Source: Tupaia tana (lineage: Eukaryota > Chordata > Mammalia > Scandentia > Tupaiidae). From it: 64,000 nucleotides of DNA. How positions within the stretch are numbered: the stretch's first letter is position 1; every line of letters begins with the position of its first letter. Made by a program: the position numbers and the translations under genes. Of this stretch, positions 21,466 to 32,109 are shown one piece after another. Below the pieces are notes generated by a model. It saw only the letters and a program-made list of their open reading frames with translations, made no database searches and was not told the DNA's origin. The stretch covers positions 29,574,452 through 29,638,451 of the forward strand of contig JAKSZU010000018.1 of the NCBI GenBank assembly GCA_026018925.1, in the 5' to 3' direction.

Positions 21466-22594
21466 CCGGAACTGGGATTTTCTGGAGTTCTGGTTTGCTG
21501 TCTCTGACTTCCTTCCCGGTAGTTGGAACCAGGCAACTCGATGGCGGCGGAGGCCTGGAATGAGCCTGCTTTAAATGCAGGTAATTGCCCTGAACATTCC
21601 CAGGTCTTCCCTGGAGAAGGTGGCAGGGCGCTAGCTCTCCTTCAGGGCAATGACTTCACTTGGGTTTTTGGGGTCGAGGGTGTGTCTGTTTCAGGCAAGG
21701 TGTCCTATTGGATTATGGTAGTGGTGTGTGGGGGTGTCCTGTTCTGAGACATCCTGCCCTGAGTCCTCGTTAATAAGGGCTGTGTCCCCTTGCCCATGAT
21801 CACAGACAAGGCCCTGGTACTCTGGTCCAGCTTCTTGGCTGGTCAAGTGTGTCCCAGCAGTCACTGCCAGCCTGCTGGTGGAGGTTAGAGGAGAGCCCAG
21901 ATGGGGAAGTCGAGTCTGGCAGGGTGCTGTGTGGGGTGTGGGGAGGAGCAGGTGCAGAGCCCTGGAGAGGATACCTGCCTGGGCACCCCCCTTGGGCTGA
22001 GCCCCTTGGGTGGGGGAGGCAAGGCCAGTTTCCAGACCGACACCTGCTGCCTCTTTTCCTCCACAGCCTGTGCAGGGCAGGTTCTAACACCTGCTTCACA
22101 GCTGAGGACAGGGGACATCAGTTGCTAAGCACGTATTTATTGGGCACATACTACGTGGTAGCCATTGCCGGGCGCTGGTGATCACAGCCGTGCACCAAAC
22201 ACAGAACTCCTACTGGGTCTGCGTCCGAGCAGAGGGACGATAGTTGCCAGGACAGAGAAGGTGCTTGCACACAGCACAGTGGGGAACTGACGTCCAGTCC
22301 TGAGTCTGGAGCCCACTCCACCCACCACTTCCCTAGTGGGCCAGGCCCTTCCTGCACCAGACTCCTGTGGAGGAGGGGAGAGGAAGAGCAGAAAGGAAAG
22401 TCACCAGAGGGGCCGCTGGAGTCTGGGCCAGCCAAGCTCTGGCCGCTCCTTCCTGCCCCCACGCGTGGGGGATCCATGCAGAAAACTTCCCCTCCAGTCC
22501 TTGGTGGACATGCTCCGGGCTGGGAGTGCTGACAGGCCCAGCTCTGTGTGTGCTCAGGAGCTTGTGGCCGCCCCTTCAGCTGCCATGAGTCCCA
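21466..22594. other. single-copy intronic sequence
   Basis: 22130-22200 (TATTTATTGGGCACATACTACG) resembles an ancient MIR/L2 end. No exon recognised. Confidence 0.4.
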
Positions 22595-22800
22595 GGGGGA
22601 TTTTACTACACAGAGGAGAGTGAGACACCCCAGCAGGGTCTTCAGGCCATGACCGCCTCGCCAGCCCGGACCGTGGGCACTCACTCGTATGTGTGCCTGG
22701 CATGGACGGGGACCTTGGGAAGAGAAGTTGGGCCTCTACCCGGGGGTTGGCACGAGTGTCGCATTGCTGCTGCACCCCCGGCGGGTCAGAGCCTTGTTCT
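22595..22800 (-). repeat. SINE-D
   Basis: ACACCCCAGCAGGGTCTTC, GACCGTGGGCACTCACTCG and GCATTGCTGCTGCACCCCC match the 16287 copy. Confidence 0.65.
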
Positions 22801-23350
22801 GACCAGCAGCCAGAGGTGGGCTTTGCTCCTGAGTCGCTTCTCTCCAACTGACTGATGGCTGAACCGTCCTTGGGCTGATGCCACAGGCCTGGACACTGTC
22901 CAGGGAAGAAGGGGGCAGCTGTGTGTGTGCCTTGATCTCCAAAGCCCTGCAGCAGCCTCTCATGTCCCTTCATGGGCCTACAGTCGGGTATTTCAGAGAA
23001 TGCCCTCGGGGAGAAGGGAGAACTCCCACCTTGAGGACCTCAGCCAGCCAGGGAGGGGTGGGACAAGGATGGGGGAGGCCTCAGGGGGCCGTGCATGAGA
23101 TGCCACCATGGGCCTGCCCTGGCTCCCTCCTCAGAGCAGGTTTTTGGCTGGGCCACAGCACCCTGCCAAGTTCCCTGGGTAGCCCCCGTAGGTGAGCCAG
23201 CAAGCTCTCCATGTGGGATTCCCTGTGTGAGAGCCAGGACTTATGCCATCCCACAGGGACTGAGCCTCTTCTGGAATAAAAGCAAACACTTCCCATATGC
23301 ACATGGACTCGGGGTGCTGAGAGCAGCTGTATGAGGCAGGGATGTTAGAC
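22801..23350. other. single-copy intronic sequence
   Basis: Nothing recognised. Confidence 0.4.
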
Positions 23351-23351
23351 T

Positions 23352-23549
23352 CTTTTTTTTTTTTAAGAATTATTTAAATTTTATTATTATTTTCAAAAAC
23401 TTGCTATAGGGCATGTGCACTCACCAGAGAGAGAAAAAGAGACAGAGAGAAAGGAAAGTAAGAAAGCAAGCTGCCAGGTCCAGGACTTGAATCTCAGTCA
23501 GCCATGTGGGAGTCTAGCACCATAACCAGTACACCACCTGCTGGCCCCA
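23352..23549 (-). repeat. SINE-B with TSD
   Basis: Flanked by TTAGACTC. TTTAAGAATTATTTAAATTT tail, CCACCTGCTGGCCCC head end. Confidence 0.92.
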
Positions 23550-23639
23550 TTAGACTCATTTTATAAGTGAGGTGACCAAAACATAGACAGGTGACAGCTG
23601 GCCCAAGGTGCCACAGCTGGTAAGAAGAGTGGGTTTTTC

Positions 23640-23881
23640 TTTAACATTTTCTGTAGGGCATGTACACTTGCTGGAGAGAGACAGAGACAGAGAGGGAAAG
23701 TGAGAAAATCAGCACCTTGGGGGAAGCCATGCTGCAGTCCTTCTCCATGTTCCTCTCAGGATTCTGGGCATGCATTCACATGAGCCTGATGTGCTTTTCA
23801 AGCTGCTGGGTCAAGGACCCAACCACACAGTCAGCTATGTGGGGTGCAACTGTCTTAGCCTCCACACCGCCTGGCTGGCCC
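23640..23881 (-). repeat. SINE-C with TSD
   Basis: AGTGGGTTTTT on both sides. Head end CCGCCTGGCTGGCCC. Confidence 0.88.
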
Positions 23882-23887
23882 AACAGT

Positions 23888-24106
23888 GGGTTTTTTAAAT
23901 ATTATTCACGATAGAGCATGTGCACGTGGATAAATGTGCGGATTTGGGTCCAGAGCCCCTTCGCCCAGTCCCCTCCAGCTGGCAGGGGCTTGAGTACATG
24001 CCAGCATGTCTCAGGCTGACTGGCTGCAGGATTCGGACCGCAGTCACCACGTGGGACCCAGCTTTTTTTGAGCAATGCTTTCTGGCTGCGCCATGGAGCC
24101 AGCCCC
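23888..24106 (-). repeat. SINE-D, old
   Basis: ACGATAGAGCATGTGCACG, GTCCCCTCCAGCTGGCAGGG, TTTTTGAGCAATGCTTTCTG and a GGAGCCAGCCCC end. Confidence 0.65.
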
Positions 24107-24738
24107 TGAGAGGGGTCTACACTGGCAGTTGGTTCCAAAGTCTGTGCTGTTGTTACAGTCTTCTGGGATATGGGGGGCTACCCTGCCACATGGGGACAGA
24201 ATGACAGGTCCCCTAGCTTCTTGAGGCCCAGTTTCACCTGCTTGAAAGGGCAGTTGGGAGGGCTGGGGAAGGTTGAGGGGAGGGCTTGGTGGGGCATCAG
24301 GCAGAAGTCCCTGGGAGGCCCTTGTGTCTCTGCTGGGCCCAGCTCGGGGAGGACACATGGGCTGTTTTTTCCTCACCTCTGGGTCTGTGTGACTGTGACT
24401 ATCCCCCAGGGACAGGCCGCTACTTGATCTTTCAGTGGACCCGGGTCCTGTAGGGGGTGCGGGAGTGACAGCCCCAGGCCTGCCCTCAGGGAGCTCACAA
24501 TCTGCATGGTGGGAGCCTGAGGGATTGCAGGAGCCAGAGAGGGTTCTGGAGCCCAGACTGGAGGGGTGGGAAGGGGTCCAGAGCACTAGGAGGCGGGCTG
24601 AGACCTGGAAAAGGAGGGGTTACCAGCATGGGCCCCGAGCAGTGGACAGCAGGGCCAGACCGTTTCCTGACTGGTGAGAAGTGAGACCGAAGCCGGGGGG
24701 CCTGTGCTCTGGGAGGTCCTGACCCTGTCTCCCGCCAG
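24107..24738 (+). other. PLLP intron 1, 3' end
   Basis: Single-copy GC-rich sequence ending in the exon 2 acceptor. Confidence 0.7.
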
Positions 24739-24912
24739 GTGCTGGGGCTGCTGGTGTGGGCCCTGATTGCGGACACCCCGTACCACCTGTACCCGGCCTA
24801 CGGCTGGGTGATGTTCGTTGCTGTCTTCCTCTGGCTGGTGACAATCGTCTTCTTCATCCTCTACCTGTTCCAGCTGCACATGAAGTTGTACATGGTACCC
24901 TGGCCACTGGTG
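24739..24912 (+). CDS. PLLP: PLLP coding exon 2
   Basis: The acceptor CTGTCTCCCGCCAG ends at 24738 and the donor GTGAGT starts at 24913. The exon is 174 bp, 58 codons, phase 0 at both ends. It encodes the first helix end, the conserved ADTPYHLYPAYGW extracellular loop, the second helix and the LHMKLYMVPWPLV segment. Human PLLP, as remembered, has VLFNLYLF where this copy has VFFILYLF, so two substitutions lie in helix 2. Confidence 0.96.
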
Positions 24913-26176
24913 GTGAGTCTTGGCGGGGACCCGGGGGTGGCTCCAAGCTGTTGTTTCTGAGAGTATCTGTGACAGGACTGCTGTGACCTTCCCTAAATGA
25001 GAAGTGGCAGTGGGAGGGCGGTGTCTCTTCACTGACCCTCTCCTGGCCTGCAGAGCAGGGCTGAGGGTGGAGGGACTGACAGTTCAGGTGTCTGGCTTTT
25101 CTGAACCATGAGCCAAGAAGGACACAGGCTTGTCATTGTCCCGGAAAGGGAGCAGATGTGATGGGGCTGTTGAATGGACTCACAAGAGGCCATCTGGAAT
25201 CTTGAGAAGATCCTTCCTTTTTAGGGGTGGTCACCCCTGTGGCTGGCACCTGCCCCACTATCAGGATTCCCTGGGCTGCCAGGCCTGGTGTGTGGAGGCT
25301 CGGGCACCCGAGCTCAGGCTTGGGGGGTACAGGCCCTGCAGCCAGGAGAGGACGGGCGTCCAGGCTGGCCCCAGGCCAGTCTTCTTAGGACATGGGGTGA
25401 GTGCGGACACTAGGATAAGGATCCGCCTGATGCAAAGCAAGCTACTGGGGCCTTCTGACCTGGAACACCCCTGCAGCTGGGGTCCAAGGCTTTCCGAGGC
25501 ACGTGACACTAAGACAAGCAGGCTGGGACTAGGCAGCATTGTTCACATTTCAATGACTTTTTAAACCGAGGAAACGCGAGTCATCCTCAAGACAGAATGG
25601 GTCTGTTAGATCTTGACATCACAGGCAGGCGGCAGGGGCCAGGCTATGTGCCCTGGTGTCTGGGATGCACGGAGGCTCCTGGGGCCAGGAGGTGGTGGTG
25701 CCCTGACTTCTGGGCTCAGGCTGCAGCCCTATCCCTGGGAGCCTCTAAGGAAGACGTGGCGGCCTGGGTCTTGTTGGCACAGGTTTGGGGCTCTGCCACA
25801 GGTGTTGAGACCCTTTCACCACGGGGCAGGGGGAACTGAATGGATTAGGATTGCCAATCGGGGTGTTCTGGGATGGGGGCTACAGTCCTCCCCCACCCCA
25901 GGCCCAGGCCAAGGTGTGTGCGTGAACCAGGTGAGGAGGCTCTGGGAAGCCCAACACCCATCTGTCCAGAGGGAGTACCTCTTACCCCCCATGTACGGGT
26001 GCTCGTGGACACGCAGAGCCTGGGGTGCTGTGTTCTGACATCCTGAGGTTTGTCACATGGAGTTTCACACCTGATCCTCCAGTTTTCACGGGGAATCTAA
26101 TTTTAACCCAGGAGGGTCCAGGGTTCCTGGAACGGAGTCTCTTCATGTCTTAAGCCTTTCTCCCTCCCCTCCCCAG

Positions 26177-26299
26177 CTTATGATCTTCAACATCAGTGCC
26201 ACCGTCCTCTACGTCACGGCCTTCATCACCTGCTCCGCGGCGGTTGAGCTGACGTCCCTGAAGGGCACCCGGCCGTATAACCAGCGTGCAGCAGCCTCT
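26177..26299 (+). CDS. PLLP: PLLP coding exon 3
   Basis: The pyrimidine-rich acceptor TCCCCTCCCCAG ends at 26176 and the donor GTGAGT starts at 26300. The exon is 123 bp, 41 codons, phase 0. It encodes LMIFNISATVLYVTAF (helix 3) and the loop TSLKGTRPYNQRAAAS that leads to helix 4. The intron before it is 1264 bp. Confidence 0.96.
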
Positions 26300-26814
26300 G
26301 TGAGTGTGCTTCCCGGGCTGCCCCCACTCACTGCTCCTGGTCTGGGGCCGGGCACCTGCAGTCCAGCGGCTCCCAGCCCCACCCACAGTGGGCCTTGGTG
26401 GAGCCAGGCTGCTTCCAGGCTTCCCCAATAGACAGACCAGGACGCCAAGTGCTCAGGGAGTCATCTGTGTGGCCAGGGGCTGCTCTGGGTAACCACTGAA
26501 CTGTGCTGTACACTATTCGTGCCACACTGAGTGGGGGGTCACGTGCCTCCTCAGGGAATGCATTAAAAACTATGGGTGCCCCACCCCCCGAAAAGCAGAC
26601 ATGCCAAAACCTTTCGGCTTAGACAACTGGGGAAGAGTCAGAGCTCCTCCATGAAGCCTGGGACTAGGGGCTCATGTCAAGGGGCCAGCAATGTAACCAC
26701 AGTTCCCTCCATCTACACCACCAGGGCTCTGCACCCCAAGGCCTGCATGCCATGTCCTCTGGGGATCCTGTTAACCCACTCCCCCTCGGGAGAGAGAAAA
26801 GGACTCCTAGTCCC

Positions 26815-26910
26815 TTTAGATAGGTGAGGCAAGTGCTCAGAGAGGTTAAGTAACGTGCCTGGGGTCATGGCTAAGCCCTGGGTAGGGCAGGGTGTAGACC
26901 AGCACTTGGG
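26815..26910 (-). repeat. MIR remnant in PLLP intron 3
   Basis: GCTCAGAGAGGTTAAGTAAC and its flanks match reversed MIR. Confidence 0.65.
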
Positions 26911-27326
26911 TTTCCCTAGTCTTCCTGGTCAGGGCAGTTCTGGAATCAGTTAAGCCGTCATGGGGACAAAGACAAGGAGCTTCAGAAGGCGGTCATGGGA
27001 GCTAGTGTAGATGTGCGAACTGGCCCGGAGCTCTACGGCAGCCCCGCCCGGCGTCTAGTGCAGCCCTGGGCCCTCAGTGGCTCTGAGCACTCTGCTCTGA
27101 TGGCGGTGTGCCACATGCCTGTGGTGTCAACAGCTTCCCACTTAGGATGCAATGCCGGCATCCCTGGGACCTGGGGCTGAGTCTGGCTCAGTGTGAGGTG
27201 GTGTAGCTGGGTCACCGAGGGCTGTTACTCCAGGTGCACTGGCCAGGCCTGCCCAAGGAAACCCTGAGGTGACGGGGTTGCTTCATTGTCCTGCTCAGCC
27301 TTGGCACCCCTTCCCTTCTCTTTCAG

Positions 27327-27443
27327 TTCTTTGCCTGTCTGGTGATGATCGCCTACGGAGTGAGTGCTTTCTTCAGCTTCCAGGCCTGGCGGGGAATAGG
27401 CAGCAACGCGGCCACCAGTCAGATGGCAGGCGGCTATGCCTAA
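27327..27443 (+). CDS. PLLP: PLLP coding exon 4 with stop
   Basis: The acceptor CTTCTCTTTCAG ends at 27326. Thirty-eight codons are followed by TAA at 27441-27443. It encodes helix 4 (FFACLVMIAYGVSAFFSF), then QAWRGIGSNAATSQMAGGYA, the short cytoplasmic tail typical of plasmolipin. The preceding intron is 1027 bp. Confidence 0.96.
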   Translation, partial: FFACLVMIAYGVSAFFSFQAWRGIGSNAATSQMAGGYA

Positions 27444-28235
27444 GCCACTAGTGCCATGGCCCACTGAGGCCGAAGCTGCCACTGGGTTGGACTGCAGGGT
27501 GGCCCTGCAAGCCCAGGGCCAGAGTCCTGCGTGGGGTCAGCCAGCGGGGACTGTGCGTGCTCCTCTTTGCTCCTCGGATGCAAGCTCTCACAACACTCCT
27601 AAGCATATGGCCCACGTCGGCTCCCACCTGGGCTGGCAAGAGGCCCCCAGCTGAGGCCTCCTCTCCATCCCCCTTATTCAGTGGAAGGTGATGGGGGATA
27701 TGGGCTCTCACCGGCTCCACCTTGTCTTTAGAGAACTTCTCACCAGCACTAAACACACTAACAGAAGACTCTAGGCCCACAGCCCCTGACCCGCCATAGC
27801 ATAGGCCTAACGAGCAACACGTATATCTCGTAGTCTGTCCCAGGAGAGCTAAGCAAGCTCACGCAACCGTTCTGATTCCTTAAAACACAATTCCAGCCCA
27901 ACCGCCCACAAGCCCTCGTGCCACCTGTTGGGAGATGCTTGTGGTTGGGAAGAGGGTTCTGATTTCTGACAGCATTGTCTTCCTTCCCTGCACTGGAGAA
28001 AGACTGGTTTTTTAAAGCAAGTCAGTTTTAAGTGGCTTCTCAATGATGAAAAGCCCCTCCAGGTTACCTCCCTTTCCCAAGTCCTTATCTGTAACATGCC
28101 CTTTGGGGACATCCGGCACATGGGACGTGGAGAAGGGAGGGAATCAAGACCTTGCTTGGTGATTGTCATGTGGTTGGTGGTGACTTTGCTGTTTTTCTGT
28201 TTTTGTACAAAAATAAAGATGGAAAGCTTATTTGG
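27444..28235 (+). other. PLLP: PLLP 3' UTR
   Basis: Single-copy sequence of about 0.8 kb, free of SINEs, from the stop codon to just past the AATAAA signal. The far end is inferred from the signal. Confidence 0.8.
28212..28217 (+). terminator. PLLP: PLLP polyadenylation signal AATAAA
   Basis: Canonical AATAAA follows TTTTTGTACAA about 770 bp past the PLLP stop. No SINE tail is nearby, so it is probably the real 3' end signal. Confidence 0.8.
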
Positions 28236-28562
28236 AAAAGATGTTGGGAAACCAAGGTTGTAGGTGCTTAAAAACTCTGGGAAGCTACAGGGTAAGACCA
28301 CACCAAGGTTCCAGGATGCCCAGCCTGGGCAGTTCAGGCTTGGGCGCGCCGCCAGCCGGTACTCTACCTGAGGTAAGTGACCATACTTTCTGCCTGCTCT
28401 AAAAGGGTCTTGGTTTATGCCATCTGTCCCAGCATATGTGATAGCACTCCCTCATATTCTCCAAAGCGTCCTAGTTTAATGACAGTCACCCTTGCTTTAG
28501 AAAGGATAGGTAGTCTGACTGAAGATTTCAATAATGGTGTTTCCCTTGAAAGTCTGTAATGT
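28236..28562. other. non-coding, downstream of PLLP
   Basis: Single-copy. Holds the left TSD of the next SINE. Confidence 0.5.
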
Positions 28563-28793
28563 GGGGCCAGCAGATAGTGTGGTGGTTGGGGTGTTGGACT
28601 CCCACATGGTTGACCATGGTTCGAATTCTGGACCTGGGCAGCTTGAAAATCATGCCGGACGTGTGTGCGGGTGTGTCCAAAATCCCAGAAGGAGAATGGA
28701 GGAGACAGGAGAGGGTTATGGCCGTCCCTCCTGGGGGTGGTTTCTCACTATCCCTCTCACTATTTCTCTCTCCAGAGAGTGTACATACCCCGT
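28563..28793 (+). repeat. SINE-C with TSD and no A tail
   Basis: GGGCCAGCAGATAGTGTGG head. Flanked by GAAAGTCTGTAATG and GAAGGTCTGTAATG. Ends ATACCCCG without poly-A. Confidence 0.92.
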
Positions 28794-28971
28794 GAAGGTC
28801 TGTAATGCTTGGACATGACACAGCCACGGCGCTGGCTGGGCTGATGCTCAGAGCGGGCTGAGACAGCAGAGGGGAAAGCAGCTGAGTCCTCCTGAGCTTA
28901 TTTTTTCCAACACGGTAGAACAACATTCTCTGAATCATAAGCCAAAGGTACTTCTAGGCACCCACAGGTGC

Positions 28972-29212
28972 CCCCATAGGGCATGTGCGTCTGACAGACA
29001 AGGACAGACAGTGAGAGGGAAAGTAAAAAAAAAAAAAAAAAAAAATCACACTCCAGGGGGCATGGTCATGCCAGAACCCCTTCTCCTCCACTCTCCCTGG
29101 GGGATTTTGGGCATGCATGCATATGTACCTGGCATGATGCCAGGTCTAAGACTTGAACTATGGTAAGCCATGTGGGAGTCCAACACCTTAACCACTATGC
29201 CACCTGCTGGCC
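28972..29212 (-). repeat. SINE-C
   Basis: Contains an internal (A)n at 29024-29045. Ends CCACCTGCTGGCC. CACCCACAGGT / ACCCACAAGT flanks. Confidence 0.88.
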
Positions 29213-29360
29213 ATACCCACAAGTCCTTTTAAAAAAACTGTGAACAATGAAAATGTAGCTAGATTCAACTACTGTAGGTGAGCTACTCTATTACTATGGG
29301 GTGGGGGTTTTCATCAGTTAGCCTGGAACAGGCCCAGTTTGTATATGTTGCTCTGGGTAA

Positions 29361-29502
29361 ATTTTAAAAAAATTATTATTATTATTATTATTATTAATTT
29401 CTAATCTGACCAGAGAAAGAGAGAGGGAAAGTGAGAAAGCAAGCCACCAGGTCTGGGATTTAAACCATGGTCGGCCACCTTAACCACCATGCCACCTGCC
29501 TT
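29361..29502 (-). repeat. SINE-B with internal deletion
   Basis: (TTA)n tail, and GGTCGGCCACCTTAACCACC, in which the usual CATGTGGGAGTCCAGCA stretch is missing. Confidence 0.88.
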
Positions 29503-29646
29503 GGATAAAAATAGTAACCTTTTTACTGTCAAATGTTTCAAGAGTTAGAATAATAAGTTAAAAGTCTGTTCAGAGATTAAGCCATAAGCAAAGATTTTAG
29601 TTTTAAGGAAGCAACCTATTTTGAGGCATTAAGAGAAAATGCAGTC

Positions 29647-29901
29647 TGGCCCAGCAGGTGGCATGGTGGTTAAGGCACTGGATCCCACACGGCTGACGCT
29701 GCAGTTCGAGTTCTGGACAGGGCAGCCTGAAAAACACACCAAGCGTGTGTGTGTGTGTGTGTGTGTGTGTGCGCATGCCCCAAATCCTAGGATTAAAAAA
29801 GAAGAGACTGTAGCATGGCCATCCCCCTAGGGTGTGATTTCTCACTTTCCCCGTGTCTCTTACAAGCCCTGTAGCAAAAAGAAAAGAAAAGAAAAGAAGA
29901 G

Positions 29902-29960
<59 letters not shown>

Positions 29961-29965
29961 AAACG
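29647..29965 (+). repeat. SINE-C with (TG)n and (GAAA)n
   Basis: GCCCAGCAGGTGGCATGGTGG head, (TG)n 29744-29771, tail (GAAA)n 29896-29961. Confidence 0.9.
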
Positions 29966-30131
29966 CAATCCTAGGGAAGTTGGTGCTCATCTCTCTTATT
30001 AGGATTTCTGACACCCTAAACACAGCCTGTTTCAAGGGAGACATGAACCTGGTTGGCCAGTCCTGACTATAGTGGGGGTGAATACTGCTTTTCATGGGTG
30101 TAGTCCTAAGCAATAAAAAAATTACCCCTAC
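29966..30131. other. non-coding
   Basis: Single-copy. Confidence 0.4.
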
Positions 30132-30390
30132 TGGGGCCAGCAGATGGCGTAATGGTTACATCGCTGGACTCCCATGTAGATGACTGAGGTTTGAGTCCTG
30201 GACCCAGTGGTTTAAAACTCATGCCAGGCACATGTGCGTGTGTGCCCGAAATCCCAAGAGGCGACTGGGAGAGAAGGGATTGTGGCATGGCCATCCTCCC
30301 TGGGGGGTGATTTCTTGCTTTCTGTTTTTCTGTCTCTGTCTTTCTGGCAAGCGTATATACCCTATAGCAAAAAAAAAAAAATTTCTCAAA
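30132..30390 (+). repeat. SINE-A
   Basis: GGGGCCAGCAGATGGCGTAATGG head, tail CCCTATAGC plus A tract. AAAAAATTACC flanks. Confidence 0.92.
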
Positions 30391-30458
30391 AAAATTACCT
30401 TCATCTCCTTGAGGCTGGGGCAGAACATGTATGTGTGCAAGGGGGTAAGGAGAGACAG

Positions 30459-30471
30459 GAGTTGGGGGGGG

Positions 30472-30516
<45 letters not shown>

Positions 30517-30697
30517 CACCCTTCATGAGTCTGGTCATGTCGTGATCCCCTTCCTCCAATCCACTGGGTCTTGAGCACTCACATGTATCTAGAGTGTTTC
30601 GGACTGACAGGGCCATGGATTCCAACTGCAGCAGCCATGTGGGACCTGGCTTCCCTTGAGCAGTGCATCACTTCTGGGCTACAGGGCAGCCGAGCCC
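30459..30697 (-). repeat. SINE-D with (GA)n
   Basis: (GA)n 30476-30513, GGAGCACCCTTCATGAGTC, TTGAGCAGTGCATCACTTC. Confidence 0.65.
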
Positions 30698-30742
30698 CAT
30701 GGCATCACTTGAAGTCGCTGTGCATGGAGAGACAGATTTCTA

Positions 30743-30811
30743 TTGGGTTGTCAGAAAAGTCATGATGCATTTTTGCACAGAAAAACATGTTATGACTTTT
30801 TGATGACCCAA
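30743..30811. mobile_element. mariner-like MITE copy 1
   Basis: 69 bp between TA dinucleotides. Ends TTGGGTTGTCAGAAAAGTCA and, reversed, TTGGGTCATCAAAAAGTCAT form terminal inverted repeats. Shares AAAGTCATGATGCATTTTT with the copy at 63304. Confidence 0.8.
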
Positions 30812-31021
30812 TAGTTTATTTTCAAAGAAACTGGAAAGCTACAGCAAGCTTGTTTACTGTTTTCTGAATAGAAAGTGTAAAAAGGACAATTTGCCATCCT
30901 TACTCTTTTGCATCATTTCATCTTTGAACTTGTCCACTTGTCTTTTTGCAACCAGGTTGGCAGATAAAGTGCTTCCAACATGCCCAATATATGAGGGGCA
31001 ATCCCATTATAAAAAGAGCAC
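30812..31021. other. non-coding intergenic
   Basis: Single-copy. Confidence 0.4.
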
Positions 31022-31214
31022 GAGGGCCAGCCTGTTTGATGGTTAAGGAGGCCGGGCCCCACATGGCTGGCAGTACAGTCTGAGTCCCAGACCTGGTGGC
31101 TTGAGAAACATGCCAGGTGCAAGCATGCCCAAAATCCCAAAAGGAGGGAGAAATGGAGAGAGGACTGCAGTGTGACAATTCCAAGGAAAAGCCCAGGGGA
31201 GATGACATTTTAAA
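31022..31214 (+). repeat. SINE-C, 3' incomplete
   Basis: GGGCCAGCCTGTTTGATGG to GCCCAGGGGAGATGACATTT. Confidence 0.8.
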
Positions 31215-31612
31215 ATGCTGCCTGAGGGCCAGTAAATGGTGTGGAGGTTAAGGTCGTGGCATCCCACATGGTAGACTGCAAAGATGAGTTCTGGACCTGG
31301 TGGTTAGAAAATTATGCCAGGTGGGTGGCCCAAGGTCCTGAGAAGAGAATGGAGAAGGGATTGTGGCATGGCCATACTTCCTGGGGGGCGATTTCTTATG
31401 CTGCCCGAGGGCCAGTAAATGGTGTGGAGGTCAAGTTGGCAGCATCCCACATGGTCAACTTCTGGATCTGGTGGCATGAAAGTCATGCCAGGTGGATGGC
31501 CCAAAATCCTGAGGGGAGAGTGGAGAAGGGATTGTGGCATGGCCACAGTGAGGGGTGATTTCTCATTCTCTGTCTCTGGCGAACACATGTGCCCTGTAGC
31601 AAACTATAAAAA
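31215..31612 (+). repeat. SINE-C with tandem 183-bp duplication
   Basis: ATGCTGCCTGAGGGCCAG begins at 31215 and ATGCTGCCCGAGGGCCAG at 31398. Both units continue AGTAAATGGTGTGGAGG. Only the second has the 3' end (GCCCTGTAGCAAACTATAAA). Confidence 0.9.
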
Positions 31613-31639
31613 TAATGTTGCTTGAGAGTGCCTTAGGAT

Positions 31640-31827
31640 TTTTTTGAAGAATTATTTACCTAATTTTATTATTACTTATAAAATTAGCTATAGGGAACGT
31701 GTACTCACTAGAGTGAGACAGAGAGGGAGAAAGGGAATATGAGAAACCAAGCTGCCAGGTCTGGGACTCGAATCTCATTTAATCATGTGGAGTCCAGCAC
31801 CTTAACCACCATGCCACTTGCCGGCCC
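31640..31827 (-). repeat. SINE-B
   Basis: TTTGAAGAATTATTTACC tail to GCCACTTGCCGGCCC. Confidence 0.92.
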
Positions 31828-31848
31828 ACTGCCCTTAGTTATTTTTTC

Positions 31849-31897
31849 TTTTAAAGAATTATTTAATTTTAGTCATCATTATTATTTTTTTAATTTG

Positions 31898-31936
<39 letters not shown>

Positions 31937-32029
31937 AGAGCAAGAGCAAGAGCAAGCTGCCAAGTCACAGACTCAAACCATGGTTGGCCATGAGTCCAGT
32001 GTGTCAACCACCATGCCACCTGCTGGCCC
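31849..32029 (-). repeat. SINE-B with (GA)n and TSD
   Basis: TGCCCTTAGT / TGCTCTTAGT flanks. (GA)n at 31900-31930. Confidence 0.92.
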
Positions 32030-32109
32030 TGCTCTTAGTGTATATCACGGATCTAAGTAATAACCTGACAGTGGTGGCTTCACTAATGAAAGGGCTGACT
32101 CATTTAGAA

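Larger units (their letters stand above)
24739..28235 (+). other. PLLP: PLLP gene (plasmolipin), exons 2-4 plus 3' UTR; exon 1 outside window
   Basis: Plasmolipin is a small tetraspan MARVEL/MAL-family proteolipid of myelin and the apical endomembranes of epithelia; this role is known for the family. Three exons encode 137 residues that follow remembered human PLLP almost residue for residue, from VLGLLVWALIADTPYHLYP to the C-terminal SQMAGGYA. Four hydrophobic helices are expected. Helix 2 (GWVMFVAVFLWLVTIVFFIL), helix 3 (exon 3 start) and helix 4 (exon 4 start) are visible. All introns have GT..AG ends and phase 0. The first roughly 45 residues (exon 1) are absent from the window. The human gene has a long first intron, so 1-24738 is inferred to be that intron. 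The gene converges on ARL2BP. Confidence 0.95.
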
